A stretch of DNA of 64,000 nucleotides, from NCBI GenBank assembly GCA_902795275.1, contig CADBKQ010000004.1:62001-126000 (forward strand). The letters are read 5' to 3'. This stretch comes from an uncultured Eubacteriales bacterium (GTDB lineage Bacteria > Bacillota > Clostridia > Christensenellales > Aristaeellaceae). Position numbers and translations under genes: made by a program. Each line of letters opens with the position of its first letter. Position 1 is the first letter of the stretch. Shown here piece after piece: positions 41,744-49,456 of this stretch. The notes beneath the pieces were generated by a model. The model ran no database searches and was not told the DNA's origin. It was given only the letters and a program-made list of their open reading frames with translations.

Positions 41744-42300
41744 GTCGTCAGGGGAAAGCGGAAACGCCGCCCCCGGCGCAGCACCTTGAAAACCGAACAG
41801 CATTCAGGAAAAGCGAACAACAGGGAAGAAAAAACCCTTCCCTGATACAGAAGCCAGCCAGAGAACCGGCTTCGGATGAACAAAGGCTTCCTTCTGGATA
41901 TAGGCGCATACAGCAGCGCTTGTCAGAATCGCAAACGAAGGAATATCATTGCAGGGCACAATGAATTGATGCCCCAGGCCGTGAAGCGCTCGTTTCCCCA
42001 CCGACCCCAACCGTTCCGAAAGGAGGCGCGGTCGCCAGTGGTGTAGCTGACAAGTCACTCATTTACTGTTATGATGAATCATCATAGCGTCTGCATTAAA
42101 TATCCAGTCTTTTCCAGCGTTCATCATAAGGCGTCCGTCACGACCGGCGTGGGAAACGCGGCGGCGGAACGGCGGAAGAACAATCCCTATGGCCTGTCCG
42201 GCGGAAACGGAACGGGGACAAAGGCAGGCGGCGTGAACAACGCGGCATAGAGATTGGGAAGCCAAAGAACCAAAGCGGCGCGGAACATTCTCTGGCGGTT
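41744..42300 (+). ncRNA. Large structured RNA B (candidate, about 560 nt), paralogue of RNA A
   Basis: Begins GTCAGGGGAAAGCGG, like RNA A, with GGGG (41751) / CCCC (41770) around GCG-GAAA-CGC. It shares GGCGCATACAGCAGCGCT (41903, 17 of 18 identical), CAGGCCGTGA (41975) and CAACCGTTCCG (42008). That core is enclosed by CCAC-CGACC / GGTCG-cca-GTGG, the same bulged stem as in RNA A but with different bases. TATGATG-AAT-CATCATA (42070) then precedes the identical GCGTCTG, and stem GCCTGTCC / GGAC-aa-AGGC (42192-42225) encloses a CGGAA-containing loop as in RNA A. A heptamer-repeat hairpin abuts its 3' end at 42303, so the true end could be there or displaced by it. No protein is encoded. Confidence 0.72.
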
Positions 42301-42302
42301 CA

Positions 42303-42382
42303 GGGATTAGGCAATAGACATTAGGCAATAGGCAATTGCATTTCGCAACTCCTACTCCCTACTCCCTAATCCCTATTCCCTT
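42303..42382. repeat. Heptamer-repeat hairpin after RNA B
   Basis: Left arm GGGATTA-GGCAATA-GACATTA-type units (42303-42337), right arm AACTCCT-ACTCCCT-AATCCCT-ATTCCCT units (42347-42382), inverted. It sits between RNA B and the structured leader of the DUF2828 gene. Confidence 0.8.
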
Positions 42383-42718
42383 AACATCTTCCCGAAACGG
42401 GGAAGACACAGGAACAGAAATCAGGATGGAACAGGGGAGCGATGACGGCTCTCCGCGGGAAAGCGGCAAACGGTACGGGCGGCTGAAATGCCCCCGGTAT
42501 CCGGCGCGGCCTCTTAGCACTGGCGGCGCGGCCCTTCCCGCCCCGGCTTTCGGACACGGCGAAAACGCCGAAAGCATGGTGGTTCCGCTCTTGCGGGAAC
42601 GCCCCCGCAAGGCAGTCCGGGGAGGCTGGAGAGGATTCGATTGTATCCCCGATGGCGTTCCGCGTGTCCTTGCGGCGGCTGCAATGCCGTCAGCAGTGAG
42701 GAAAGGAGGAAAAACGAG
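42383..42718 (+). other. Non-coding, hairpin-rich leader of the DUF2828 gene
   Basis: 336 bases without a convincing gene and without a recognisable sigma-A promoter. Hairpins visible: GTTCCGC-TCTT-GCGGGAAC (42582-42600) and CTTT-CGGCG-AAAA-CGCCG-AAAG (about 42547-42573), plus GC-rich pairings around 42440-42480. AACAGGGGAGCG at about 42430 faintly resembles the 5' ends of RNAs A and B, but the other shared boxes are missing. It could be a degenerate third RNA or a regulatory 5' leader. Confidence 0.45.
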
Positions 42719-44218
42719 ATGAGCTATCTTGAAAGCCTGAAAATCGAGGCGAATTATACCCGCACCCTGAACGGGGCCAAAACCCACGGCAGCACCGGCG
42801 ACGCCTGCCTGGACTTCTTCGCCGTGGCAGGCGGCATGCGCTACCGCCGAAAGAACGACCAGATCACCCTGTTCGACCGGGCGTACATCGAAACCCCGGA
42901 GCTGGCCGCGAAGCTGCTGTTCCATCTGCGCGACATCCGCGGCGGCATGGGCGAACGCAGCCTGTTCCGCACCCTGCTGCGCCATGTGGCCTTCGCTTGG
43001 CCGGAAACCGCGAAAAAGAACGCGCAGTACATCGCGGAGTTTGGCCGCTGGGACGACCTGCTGTGCCTGCTGGGCACTCCCGCCGAGGATGAGGCGGTGC
43101 GGGTCATCAAGCTGCAGCTGGCAGAAGACCAGGCCGAGCTGAAAAAGCGTGAGCTGGGCGACGAGGACGCGCACATTTCCCTGCTGGCGAAATGGCTGCC
43201 CTCCGACAACACGTCCAGCCCCAAGACCTGCGCCACGGCCCGCAAGCTGATGAAGGCCCTGGGCATGGACAGCCGTGCATACCGCGCCATGCTGACCGGC
43301 CTGCGCGCCCGCATTGGCCTGGTGGAACGGACGCTGACCAAGCGTCAGTCCGAAAAGGTGAACTATGAAGCCGTGCCCGCCCAGGCCATGCTGAAATACC
43401 GCTGCGCCTTTGCGAGCAAGGACGGAAAGCGGTTCAGCGGTTTCCTGAGCAAGGTGAAGAACGGCAGCAAGCGCATCCACGCCGATACGCTGTTCCCCTA
43501 TGAAGTGCTTCGGCCCTTCTTCAACGGCGGCTATTGGAGCGTCACCGACCCCAAGGGCATGGCCGCGCTGGAAGCGCTGTGGAACTGCCTGCCCGGCGAA
43601 ATCGGCAGCGCCAATGCCATCAGTGTGGTGGACACCTCCGGGTCCATGTACTGCTCCTGCGGCCCGCTGAAGCCCGCGCTTATTTCCCAGGCCATGGGCC
43701 TGTACTGCGCCGAACGGTGTCCGGGGATTTTCCACAATCACCTGATCACCTTCGAGAGCGAACCCCACCTGATGGCAATCAAGGGAAAGACCCTGCGGGA
43801 CAAGCTGCGCTACATCGGCACCCTGCCCTGGGGCGGCAGCACCAACCTGGAAGGCGTGTTCAACCTGATCCTGCGCACGGCGGTGGAGAACGACGCGAAG
43901 CAGGAGGAAATGCCCGCTGTACTTTATATCTTCTCCGATATGGAGTTCAACTGCGCCATGCGCAACGCGGACAAGACGGTGTATGAAAACGCCAAAGAGC
44001 TGTTTGAGGCTTACGGCTACCAGATGCCCGCTGTGGTGTTCCACAACGTGAACAGCTGGCAGATGCAGGTTCCCGTCACCGCCCACACCAGGGGCGCGGC
44101 CCTGCAGAGCGGCGCGAGCACCCACGCGCTCAAAGAAAAGTTTGACGGCAACATCACCCCCATGGATCATATGCTCCGCGTGCTGAACGCGGAACGTTAC
44201 AGCATGATCCACGCGTGA
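42719..44218 (+). CDS. DUF2828 protein: TROVE-like helical region plus vWA domain
   Basis: 499 residues from ATG 42719 (SD GAAAGGAGG at 10 nt). The first ~270 residues form a helical-repeat region with the DUF2828/TROVE-type signature LLFHLRDIRGGMGERSLF followed by FGRWDDLLCLLG. The C-terminal ~200 residues form a von Willebrand A domain with an intact MIDAS start VVDTSGSMY (about residues 303-311), later TLPWGGSTNLEG and LYIFSDMEF. The arrangement parallels Ro60/Rsr, a TROVE-vWA ring that binds Y RNAs and misfolded RNAs. RNA binding by this protein is inferred from that parallel and from the structured RNAs just upstream. It is a single gene with its own terminator. Confidence 0.88.
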   Translation: MSYLESLKIEANYTRTLNGAKTHGSTGDACLDFFAVAGGMRYRRKNDQITLFDRAYIETPELAAKLLFHLRDIRGGMGERSLFRTLLRHVAFAWPETAKKNAQYIAEFGRWDDLLCLLGTPAEDEAVRVIKLQLAEDQAELKKRELGDEDAHISLLAKWLPSDNTSSPKTCATARKLMKALGMDSRAYRAMLTGLRARIGLVERTLTKRQSEKVNYEAVPAQAMLKYRCAFASKDGKRFSGFLSKVKNGSKRIHADTLFPYEVLRPFFNGGYWSVTDPKGMAALEALWNCLPGEIGSANAISVVDTSGSMYCSCGPLKPALISQAMGLYCAERCPGIFHNHLITFESEPHLMAIKGKTLRDKLRYIGTLPWGGSTNLEGVFNLILRTAVENDAKQEEMPAVLYIFSDMEFNCAMRNADKTVYENAKELFEAYGYQMPAVVFHNVNSWQMQVPVTAHTRGAALQSGASTHALKEKFDGNITPMDHMLRVLNAERYSMIHA

Positions 44219-44232
44219 TTACCCAACCGATC

Positions 44233-44260
44233 AGACTTCCCGTTCGGGGAGGTCTTTTTT
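44233..44260 (+). terminator. Terminator of the DUF2828 gene
   Basis: AGACTTCCC-GTTC-GGGGAGGTCT (one G-U pair) followed by TTTTTG, 14 nt after the stop. Confidence 0.9.
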
Positions 44261-44300
44261 GATTTTGGGAGAAGAAGGATAAGAGGCGGAAGACTTGAAT

Positions 44301-44392
44301 AGAGTACAGAGTTCAGAGTACAGAGTGCAGATAATTGTGCCCAAATTTAACCGAATCTTTCGCACACAAATCACTCTGCACTCTGCGCTCTT
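44301..44392. repeat. Heptamer-repeat hairpin (AGAGTAC type)
   Basis: AGAGTAC-AGAGTTC-AGAGTAC-AGAGTGC (44301-44330) faces ACTCTGC-ACTCTGC-GCTCTTT (44372-44392) in inverted orientation between convergent genes. Confidence 0.75.
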
Positions 44393-44399
44393 TCCTTTT

Positions 44400-44681
44400 T
44401 TATCTCAAACTGATAGGCACCACCTGGGGGCGCTGTCCCGGCGCGCGGACGACCTCGTAAAAGCCAATCAGGTTGCCGGGCTGGGAGTGACGGTAGGCGT
44501 CCAGCACGGCGGCGGTATCCCGCAGGTCATAGGCCACGCTCAAGCCGCAGCCGATGGCCACGTCCCGGGGTGTGGACACGATCTCCGCATGGATGCCCGC
44601 CCTCCGCAAAACACTGTCAAAACGCATCACCTGCTGCCGGGAGCGGAACGCGGCGATGCCGTAATTTTCGTCGTATTGCAT
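44400..44681 (-). CDS. DUF3343 putative sulfur/selenium carrier-like protein
   Basis: 93 residues. The N-terminal half reads YGIAAFRSRQQVMRFDSVLRRAGIHAEIVSTPRDVAIGCGLSVAY, the standard DUF3343 pattern with the conserved P-R-x(3-5)-C-G-L-S/A region; the Cys in GCGLS is the candidate carrier thiol. The last ~20 residues are a nonconserved tail. The family is proposed, from its partners, to carry S or Se for selenophosphate or cofactor metabolism. It reads divergently from a cysteine desulfurase gene with a 70-nt shared promoter region, the usual partnership. SD GGAGGGGAAACC fits the start. Confidence 0.88.
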   Translation of the reverse strand: MQYDENYGIAAFRSRQQVMRFDSVLRRAGIHAEIVSTPRDVAIGCGLSVAYDLRDTAAVLDAYRHSQPGNLIGFYEVVRAPGQRPQVVPISLR

Positions 44682-44751
44682 GGTTTCCCCTCCTTCCTCA
44701 TATATTCTATGAGAATTGGCCTGCCGCCGTGCGGCGAGGGGAGGGGTATTT

Positions 44752-45876
44752 TTGATTTATCTGGACAATGCGGCTACCAGCTTTCCCAAGCCGCCGTCGG
44801 TGGTCAAAGCCGTGGCCGGGGTGATGGAAAAGATCGGCGGCAATCCGGGTCGGGCGGGGCATCGGGGCGCGCTGGCGGGCGGGCGCATCATGAACCGCTG
44901 CCGGGAGCTGGCGGCGGAGTACGCGGGCCTGTCGTCGCCTGAAAAGGTGATCTTCTGCCTGAACTGCACCGACGCCCTGAACATGGCCATCCGCGGCACG
45001 CTGCGGACGGGGGACGAGGTGCTGGTGAGCCACGCGGAGCATAACGCGGTGATGCGTCCCCTGATGGGCTACCACGATGCAGGGAAAATCACCGTGCGCA
45101 TCCTGCCGCCGGACAGCCGGGGAATTCTGCTACCTGAGACGGTGGCTGCCGCCATCACGCCGCGCACGGCGCTGATGATCCTGTGCCATGCCAGCAACGT
45201 CACGGGCCAGATTCAGCCCGCCCGGGAAATCGCCCGGGTCTGCCATGCCGCGGGCGTACCGCTGCTGCTGGACGCGGCCCAGACTGCCGGAACGGAGGAC
45301 ATTGCTTCCGTGCATGCGGATATGGTCGCTATGCCGGGGCACAAGGGGCTGTTGGGGCCTATGGGCACCGGTCTGCTGCTGCTGGGCGACCAGGCGCTGC
45401 CCCGGCCCCTGCGGGAGGGCGGAACCGGCTCGGCCTCGGAAAGCCTGCGCCAGCCAACCATGCTGCCGGACAGATTGGAAAGCGGCACCGCGAACCTGCC
45501 GGGCATCGCGGGGCTGACCCAGGGACTGAAGTTCATGCTAACCCATCGCGCCGCCATCGCGGAATATGAGCACGTGTTATCAGAGCGCCTGCGCCGGGGC
45601 CTGGAGCAAATTCCCGGCGTAACCCTGTACACCGGCCCGGCGGGCTTACCTCATGTAGGCGTAGTCAGCTTTAACATCCAAGGCATGGACAGCGGCGAAG
45701 CGGCGGACCGCCTGAACCGGGCGGGCATCGCCGTGCGCGGCGGGCTGCACTGCGCCCCCTCCATACACGCCTGGCTGGGCACCACCGGCGCCGTCCGCGC
45801 CAGCCTCGGCCCCTTCAACACCGAGCACGACGTGGACGCACTGGTGGAGGCGGTGGAGAACATGTCGCAAACGTAA
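44752..45876 (+). CDS. Cysteine desulfurase-like class V aminotransferase
   Basis: 374 residues starting at TTG 44752 (GGGGAGGGG 5-6 nt upstream), which gives the canonical N-terminus LIYLDNAATSFPKPP. PLP-dependent fold: LSHAEHNAVMRPL (VSHAEHNA), LILCHASNVTGQIQP, LLLDAAQTAG (PLP Asp) and MVAMPGHKGLLGPMGTG with the Schiff-base Lys. The catalytic Cys loop near the end is represented by RGGLHCAPSIHAWLG. It likely removes sulfur from Cys (or Se from selenocysteine) for the DUF3343 partner encoded divergently. It belongs to the Csd group common in Clostridia that lacks an adjacent IscU. Confidence 0.9.
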   Translation: MIYLDNAATSFPKPPSVVKAVAGVMEKIGGNPGRAGHRGALAGGRIMNRCRELAAEYAGLSSPEKVIFCLNCTDALNMAIRGTLRTGDEVLVSHAEHNAVMRPLMGYHDAGKITVRILPPDSRGILLPETVAAAITPRTALMILCHASNVTGQIQPAREIARVCHAAGVPLLLDAAQTAGTEDIASVHADMVAMPGHKGLLGPMGTGLLLLGDQALPRPLREGGTGSASESLRQPTMLPDRLESGTANLPGIAGLTQGLKFMLTHRAAIAEYEHVLSERLRRGLEQIPGVTLYTGPAGLPHVGVVSFNIQGMDSGEAADRLNRAGIAVRGGLHCAPSIHAWLGTTGAVRASLGPFNTEHDVDALVEAVENMSQT

Positions 45877-45922
45877 GATGATACACTTACGAAGCAGGGG
45901 GCATCTTCGGCCCCAGCGTAAC

Positions 45923-45956
45923 CCCTATATGACAAATCCCCCGGCCAGTTCGCCGG
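45923..45956. terminator. GC-rich hairpin between convergent csd and uxaC genes
   Basis: CCCCCGGC-CAGTTC-GCCGGGGG (8 bp), flanked by A/T tracts (GACAAAT on one side, AAAAAC on the other). It probably ends transcription from one or both sides, though no long U-run is present. Confidence 0.55.
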
Positions 45957-45978
45957 GGGAAAAACATTTGCAGGGAGA

Positions 45979-47394
45979 TCAAATTTCCTTCTTCTGGAAG
46001 TTGAAATACTTCCTGGCGTTGTTGTAGCTGATATCGGCGACGATGCCCTTCAGCGTGTCCATATCCTCGGGGAAGAAGCCCTGCTCCACCCATTCGCCGA
46101 AGATGCGGCAGAGGATGCGGCGGAAGTATTCATGCCGGGGATAGGAGAGGAAGGAACGGCTGTCGGTGAGCATGCCCACGAACCCGGCCAGGTAGCCCAG
46201 GCTGGCCAGGGAGCGGATCTGCTCGGTCATGCCGTCGAAGTGGTCGTTAAACCACCAGGCGGAGCCGTGCTGAATCTTGCCGATGGCTTCGTCGTTCTGG
46301 AAGCAGCCCAGGATGGTGTCAATGGCGGCGTTGTCGTTGGTGTTGAGGCTGTACAGAATGGTCTTGGGCAGCTTGCCTTTTTCCTCCAGCGCGCCTAAGA
46401 ACGCGGCGGTTTCGGTGGAGGAAGCGGTGTTGTCCACGCAGTCATAGCCGGTGTCGGGGCCGAGCTTCCGGAACATGGGGCCGTTGTTGTCGCGGCGGCA
46501 GCCGTAGTGCAGCTGCATCACCCAGCCCCGGTCGTGGTATTCGCCGCCGACGAAGAGCATGAAGGCATACTTGAATGCCGCTTCTTCCTGGGCGGTGGGC
46601 ATCTGGCCGTTCAAACGGGCAGCGAAGATGCGCTCCACTTCCGCGTCGGAGGCGGGGGCGTACATGACGTAATTCAGGCCGTGGTCGCTCAGCGTGCAGC
46701 CGTGGGCAGCGAAGAAGTCCAGGCGCTTCACAATCGCTTTTTTCAGGTCGGCAAAGGTCTTGATTTCAATGCCGGACACCTCGGCCAGCTTGCCGATGTA
46801 GTCCAGGAAGGTTTCTTTTTCCAGGTTCATGGCTTTGTCGGGACGCCAGGCGGGGAGCACGGTGACGGGGAATGTCTTGTCCGCGGCCAGCTTTTCATGC
46901 CATTCCAGGCTGTCGATGGGGTCGTCGGTGGTGCAGATGGTGTCCACGTTGCTCATCATGATCAAGCCCCGGCTGGTGTAGCCCGCGCTTTGCAGCTTTT
47001 CGTTGGCCAGCTTCCATACTTCGGGGGCGGTGTCCTTGTTCAGGATGCCGTCGTAGCCGAAGAAGCGGCGCAGTTCCAGGTGGCTCCAATGGTGCAGGGG
47101 GTTGCCGATGGCCTTGCCCACGACCTCCGCGTATTTCAGGAACTTTTCGTAATCCGGCGCGTCGCCGGTGATATATTTTTCCGGCACGCCCGCGGAGCGC
47201 ATCAAGCGCCACTTGTAGTGGTCGCCGCCCAGCCAGACCTGGGTGATGTTGTCGTAGCGGATGTCCTCATAGATTTCCCTGGGGCTCAGATGGCAATGGT
47301 AATCGATGATGGGGCAGTTTTCCGCCGCTTCGTGGAACAGCACCTTGGCGGCGTCGGTGTTCAAAAGAAAGTCCTTGTCCAGAAAAGCCTTCAT
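45979..47394 (-). CDS. uxaC: Glucuronate/galacturonate isomerase
   Basis: Isomerises D-glucuronate to D-fructuronate (or galacturonate to tagaturonate). 471 residues from ATG 47394 (GGGAGG 7 nt upstream). The uronate isomerase family start MKAFLDKDFLLNTDAAKVLFHEAAENCPIIDYHCHLSP includes the metal-binding HCH. Later landmarks are GGDHYKWRLMRSAGV, TTDDPIDSLEWH and LTDSRSFLSYPRHEYFRR near the C-terminus. It is the last gene of the eda-kdgK-uxaC run and follows a palindromic repeat element. Together they feed pectin or glucuronoxylan-derived uronates into the KDG pathway; the intervening reductase and dehydratase are not in the window. Confidence 0.96.
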   Translation of the reverse strand: MKAFLDKDFLLNTDAAKVLFHEAAENCPIIDYHCHLSPREIYEDIRYDNITQVWLGGDHYKWRLMRSAGVPEKYITGDAPDYEKFLKYAEVVGKAIGNPLHHWSHLELRRFFGYDGILNKDTAPEVWKLANEKLQSAGYTSRGLIMMSNVDTICTTDDPIDSLEWHEKLAADKTFPVTVLPAWRPDKAMNLEKETFLDYIGKLAEVSGIEIKTFADLKKAIVKRLDFFAAHGCTLSDHGLNYVMYAPASDAEVERIFAARLNGQMPTAQEEAAFKYAFMLFVGGEYHDRGWVMQLHYGCRRDNNGPMFRKLGPDTGYDCVDNTASSTETAAFLGALEEKGKLPKTILYSLNTNDNAAIDTILGCFQNDEAIGKIQHGSAWWFNDHFDGMTEQIRSLASLGYLAGFVGMLTDSRSFLSYPRHEYFRRILCRIFGEWVEQGFFPEDMDTLKGIVADISYNNARKYFNFQKKEI

Positions 47395-47421
47395 TGATTT
47401 TCCTCCCTGATCATTCAAATG

Positions 47422-47498
47422 CCCCCTTACAGCTTTCTCGGAAAGGGGGTGTGGGGGGAAACCGCTCTTTGGCTTCCAAAGAGTGGTTTCCCCCCACA
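47422..47498. repeat. Palindromic intergenic element, copy 1
   Basis: CCCCCTTACAGCTTTCTCGG at the left, then a long hairpin GTGGGGGGAAACCGCTCTTTGG / CCAAAGAGTGGTTTCCCCCCAC split by a few bases. Copy 2 at 56363-56437 is about 90% identical in inverted orientation, including the non-palindromic CTTTCTCGGAAAGGGG flank. It lies between kdgK and uxaC. Confidence 0.85.
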
Positions 47499-47517
47499 AA
47501 AACTTCGTATTCGTCTC

Positions 47518-48615
47518 TCAGCGTTTCACCCGGGCGCTGCCGTTCTTCATGATGGATTCCACTTCTTCCTTGCTCGCCATGGAGGTGTCGCCGGGGGTGG
47601 TCATGGCCAGCGCGCCGTGGGCTGCGCCGTAGTTGACGGCCAGCTCGGGGTCGCCGGTGGTCATGAGGCCGTATACCAGGCCGGAAGCGAAGGAGTCGCC
47701 ACCGCCGACCCGGTCCAGGATCTCCAGGCCGTTGTATTCCTTGGACATATACACCTGGCCGTCCGCCCAGCAGATGGCTTTCCAGTCGTTGACGGTGGCG
47801 GTCTTCACGGTGCGCAGCGTGGTGGCGATGGCCTTGAAGTTGGGATACTGCTTGGCGGCTTCCGCGATCATCTTGTAGTATCCGTCCAGGTTCAGCTCCT
47901 TCAGGTTCTCATCGTTTCCTTCCACCTGCAGGCCCAGGCAGGCTGTGAAATCTTCCTCGTTGCCGATCATCACGTCCACGTACTTGGCCACTTCTTTGTT
48001 GACCTCGCGGGCCTTTTCCAGACCGCCGATGGCGCTCCACATGGAGGGACGGTAGTTCAGGTCGTAGGAAATGAGGGTACCGTATTTCTTGGCGATCTTG
48101 CAGGCTTCGATGACGGTTTCGCAGCTCTGCTCGGACAGGGCAGCGTAGATGCCGCCGGTGTGCAGCCAGCGCACGCCCAGCTTGCCGAAGATGTATTCAA
48201 AGTCAAAATCCTCAGGCTTGGCCTGGGAGATGGCGGTGTTGGCGCGGTCGGAGCAGCCCACGGCGCCGCGGATGCCAAAGCCGCGCTCCGTAAAGTTCAG
48301 GCCGTTGCGGCAGACGCGGCCGATGCCGTCCGTCTTTTTCCAGCAGATCAGGCTGGTATCCACGCCTCCCTGCTCAATCAGGTCCTTCAGCAGTTTGCCG
48401 ACTTCATTGTCCGCAAACGCGGTGAGCACGCCCGTCCTCAGTCCGAAGCACTTGTGCAGTCCCCGGACCACATTGTATTCACCGCCGCCTTCCCAGGCTT
48501 TAAATTCGCGCGCGGTGCGGATCCGGCCCTCGCCGGGATCCAGCCGCAGCATGATTTCTCCCAGGGATACCGCGTCATAACGGCACTCTTCCGCTGCTTT
48601 CAGATTCAGATTCAT
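47518..48615 (-). CDS. kdgK: 2-keto-3-deoxygluconate kinase (PfkB/ribokinase family)
   Basis: Phosphorylates KDG to KDPG, the substrate of the aldolase encoded just upstream. 365 residues. PfkB signatures: ERxGGGEYNV-like WEGGGEYNVVRGLHKC near residue 42, and the catalytic GGGDSFASGLVYGL near residue 300 with the base Asp. Family-typical DLNYRPSMW and GNEEDFTACLG are present. The start is ATG 48615 with AGGGGG 9 nt upstream. The context (eda upstream, uxaC downstream, same strand) supports KDG rather than another sugar as substrate. Confidence 0.93.
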   Translation of the reverse strand: MNLNLKAAEECRYDAVSLGEIMLRLDPGEGRIRTAREFKAWEGGGEYNVVRGLHKCFGLRTGVLTAFADNEVGKLLKDLIEQGGVDTSLICWKKTDGIGRVCRNGLNFTERGFGIRGAVGCSDRANTAISQAKPEDFDFEYIFGKLGVRWLHTGGIYAALSEQSCETVIEACKIAKKYGTLISYDLNYRPSMWSAIGGLEKAREVNKEVAKYVDVMIGNEEDFTACLGLQVEGNDENLKELNLDGYYKMIAEAAKQYPNFKAIATTLRTVKTATVNDWKAICWADGQVYMSKEYNGLEILDRVGGGDSFASGLVYGLMTTGDPELAVNYGAAHGALAMTTPGDTSMASKEEVESIMKNGSARVKR

Positions 48616-48621
48616 CTTCTC

Positions 48622-49260
48622 TTACCCCCTGATTTCTTTCACAATATTGGCCGCTTCGCGGACCAGGGTTTCGATTTCGTCAAATTTGCCTTCCGAGATG
48701 AGCTTGCCGTTGACCATCCAGCTGCCGCCGCAGGCCACGATGCGGTCATACTTCAGGTAGTCCCGCACGTTGTTGGCGTTTATGCCGCCGGTGGGCATGA
48801 TTTGCAGCTTCACATAAGCGGCGCACACGGCCTTGATCATGCCCAGGCCACCCGAGGGCTCCGCGGGGAAGAACTTGAGCACGTCCAGGCCCAGGCTCAT
48901 GGCCGCTTCGATTTCGGTGGGCGTGCAGACGCCGGGGGTCATGGGCACGCCCTTTTTCAGCACGTATTCCGTCACCTTGGGATTGAAGCCGGGGGAGACG
49001 ATGAACTTGGAGCCCGCGCCGATGGCCCGGTCCGCCTGTTCGGTGGTGAGCACGGTGCCCGCACCGACGATCATATCCGGGAATTCCTTCGCAATCCGCC
49101 GGATGGATTCTTCCGCGGCATCGGTGCGGAAAGTGACCTCCGCGCAGGGCAGGCCGCCCTTCATCAGGCGCTCGGCCAGGGGCAGGGCGTCCTTTACGTC
49201 GTTGAGCACCACCACGGGGATGATGCCGATTTTTTTCAGCTGCTGCATCATTTCGGTCAT
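48622..49260 (-). CDS. eda: KDPG (2-keto-3-deoxy-6-phosphogluconate) aldolase
   Basis: Cleaves KDPG to pyruvate and glyceraldehyde 3-phosphate. 212 residues, class I aldolase of the KDPG/KHG family. Landmarks: GIIPVVVLNDVKDALPLAERLMKGGLPCAEVTFRT (catalytic Glu), GAGTVLTTEQADRAI, FIVSPGFNPKVTEY, GVCTPTEIEAAMSLG and VLKFFPAEPSGG containing the Schiff-base Lys. SD GGAGG is 8 nt before ATG 49260. It is the first gene of the uronate operon, with a sigma-A promoter about 70 nt upstream. Confidence 0.96.
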   Translation of the reverse strand: MTEMMQQLKKIGIIPVVVLNDVKDALPLAERLMKGGLPCAEVTFRTDAAEESIRRIAKEFPDMIVGAGTVLTTEQADRAIGAGSKFIVSPGFNPKVTEYVLKKGVPMTPGVCTPTEIEAAMSLGLDVLKFFPAEPSGGLGMIKAVCAAYVKLQIMPTGGINANNVRDYLKYDRIVACGGSWMVNGKLISEGKFDEIETLVREAANIVKEIRG

Positions 49261-49332
49261 GATTCAATCCTCCCTTGGTTTCCGTACATTTTCGCAAGCC
49301 AGCCATTTCCTTTGGCGTGTTTTTACTTTCCT

Positions 49333-49361
49333 ATTATGACATATTTTTTCTCTTTTTTCAA
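49333..49361 (-). promoter_or_regulatory. Promoter of the eda-kdgK-uxaC operon
   Basis: Minus strand: TTGAAA (49361-49356), 17-nt spacer, CATAAT (49338-49333). No clear operator was identified. Confidence 0.75.
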
Positions 49362-49419
49362 TCGGATTTGTCCCTCTTTTTCATCCGTTCACGATAAAAA
49401 AACAGCGATTCGCGCAAAG

Positions 49420-49451
49420 AAAAAAGGGGCCGCTGCTTGGCGCACCCCTTT
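49420..49451 (-). terminator. Terminator of the antiporter gene
   Basis: Minus strand: AAAGGGG, 15-nt loop, CCCCTTT followed by TTTCTTT, immediately after the stop at 49457. Confidence 0.8.
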
Positions 49452-49456
49452 ATCGG

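Noticed and set aside
41434-41845. Short open frames inside structured RNAs A and B
   Set aside because: They start without SD sequences, differ between the two RNAs, and would require frame changes across the conserved boxes. Conservation follows base pairing, not codons.
40741-42720. Prophage remnant or integrated element carrying the RNAs
   Set aside because: No integrase, structural or lysis genes, no tRNA and no flanking direct repeats were found. The flanking genes are ordinary chromosomal genes.
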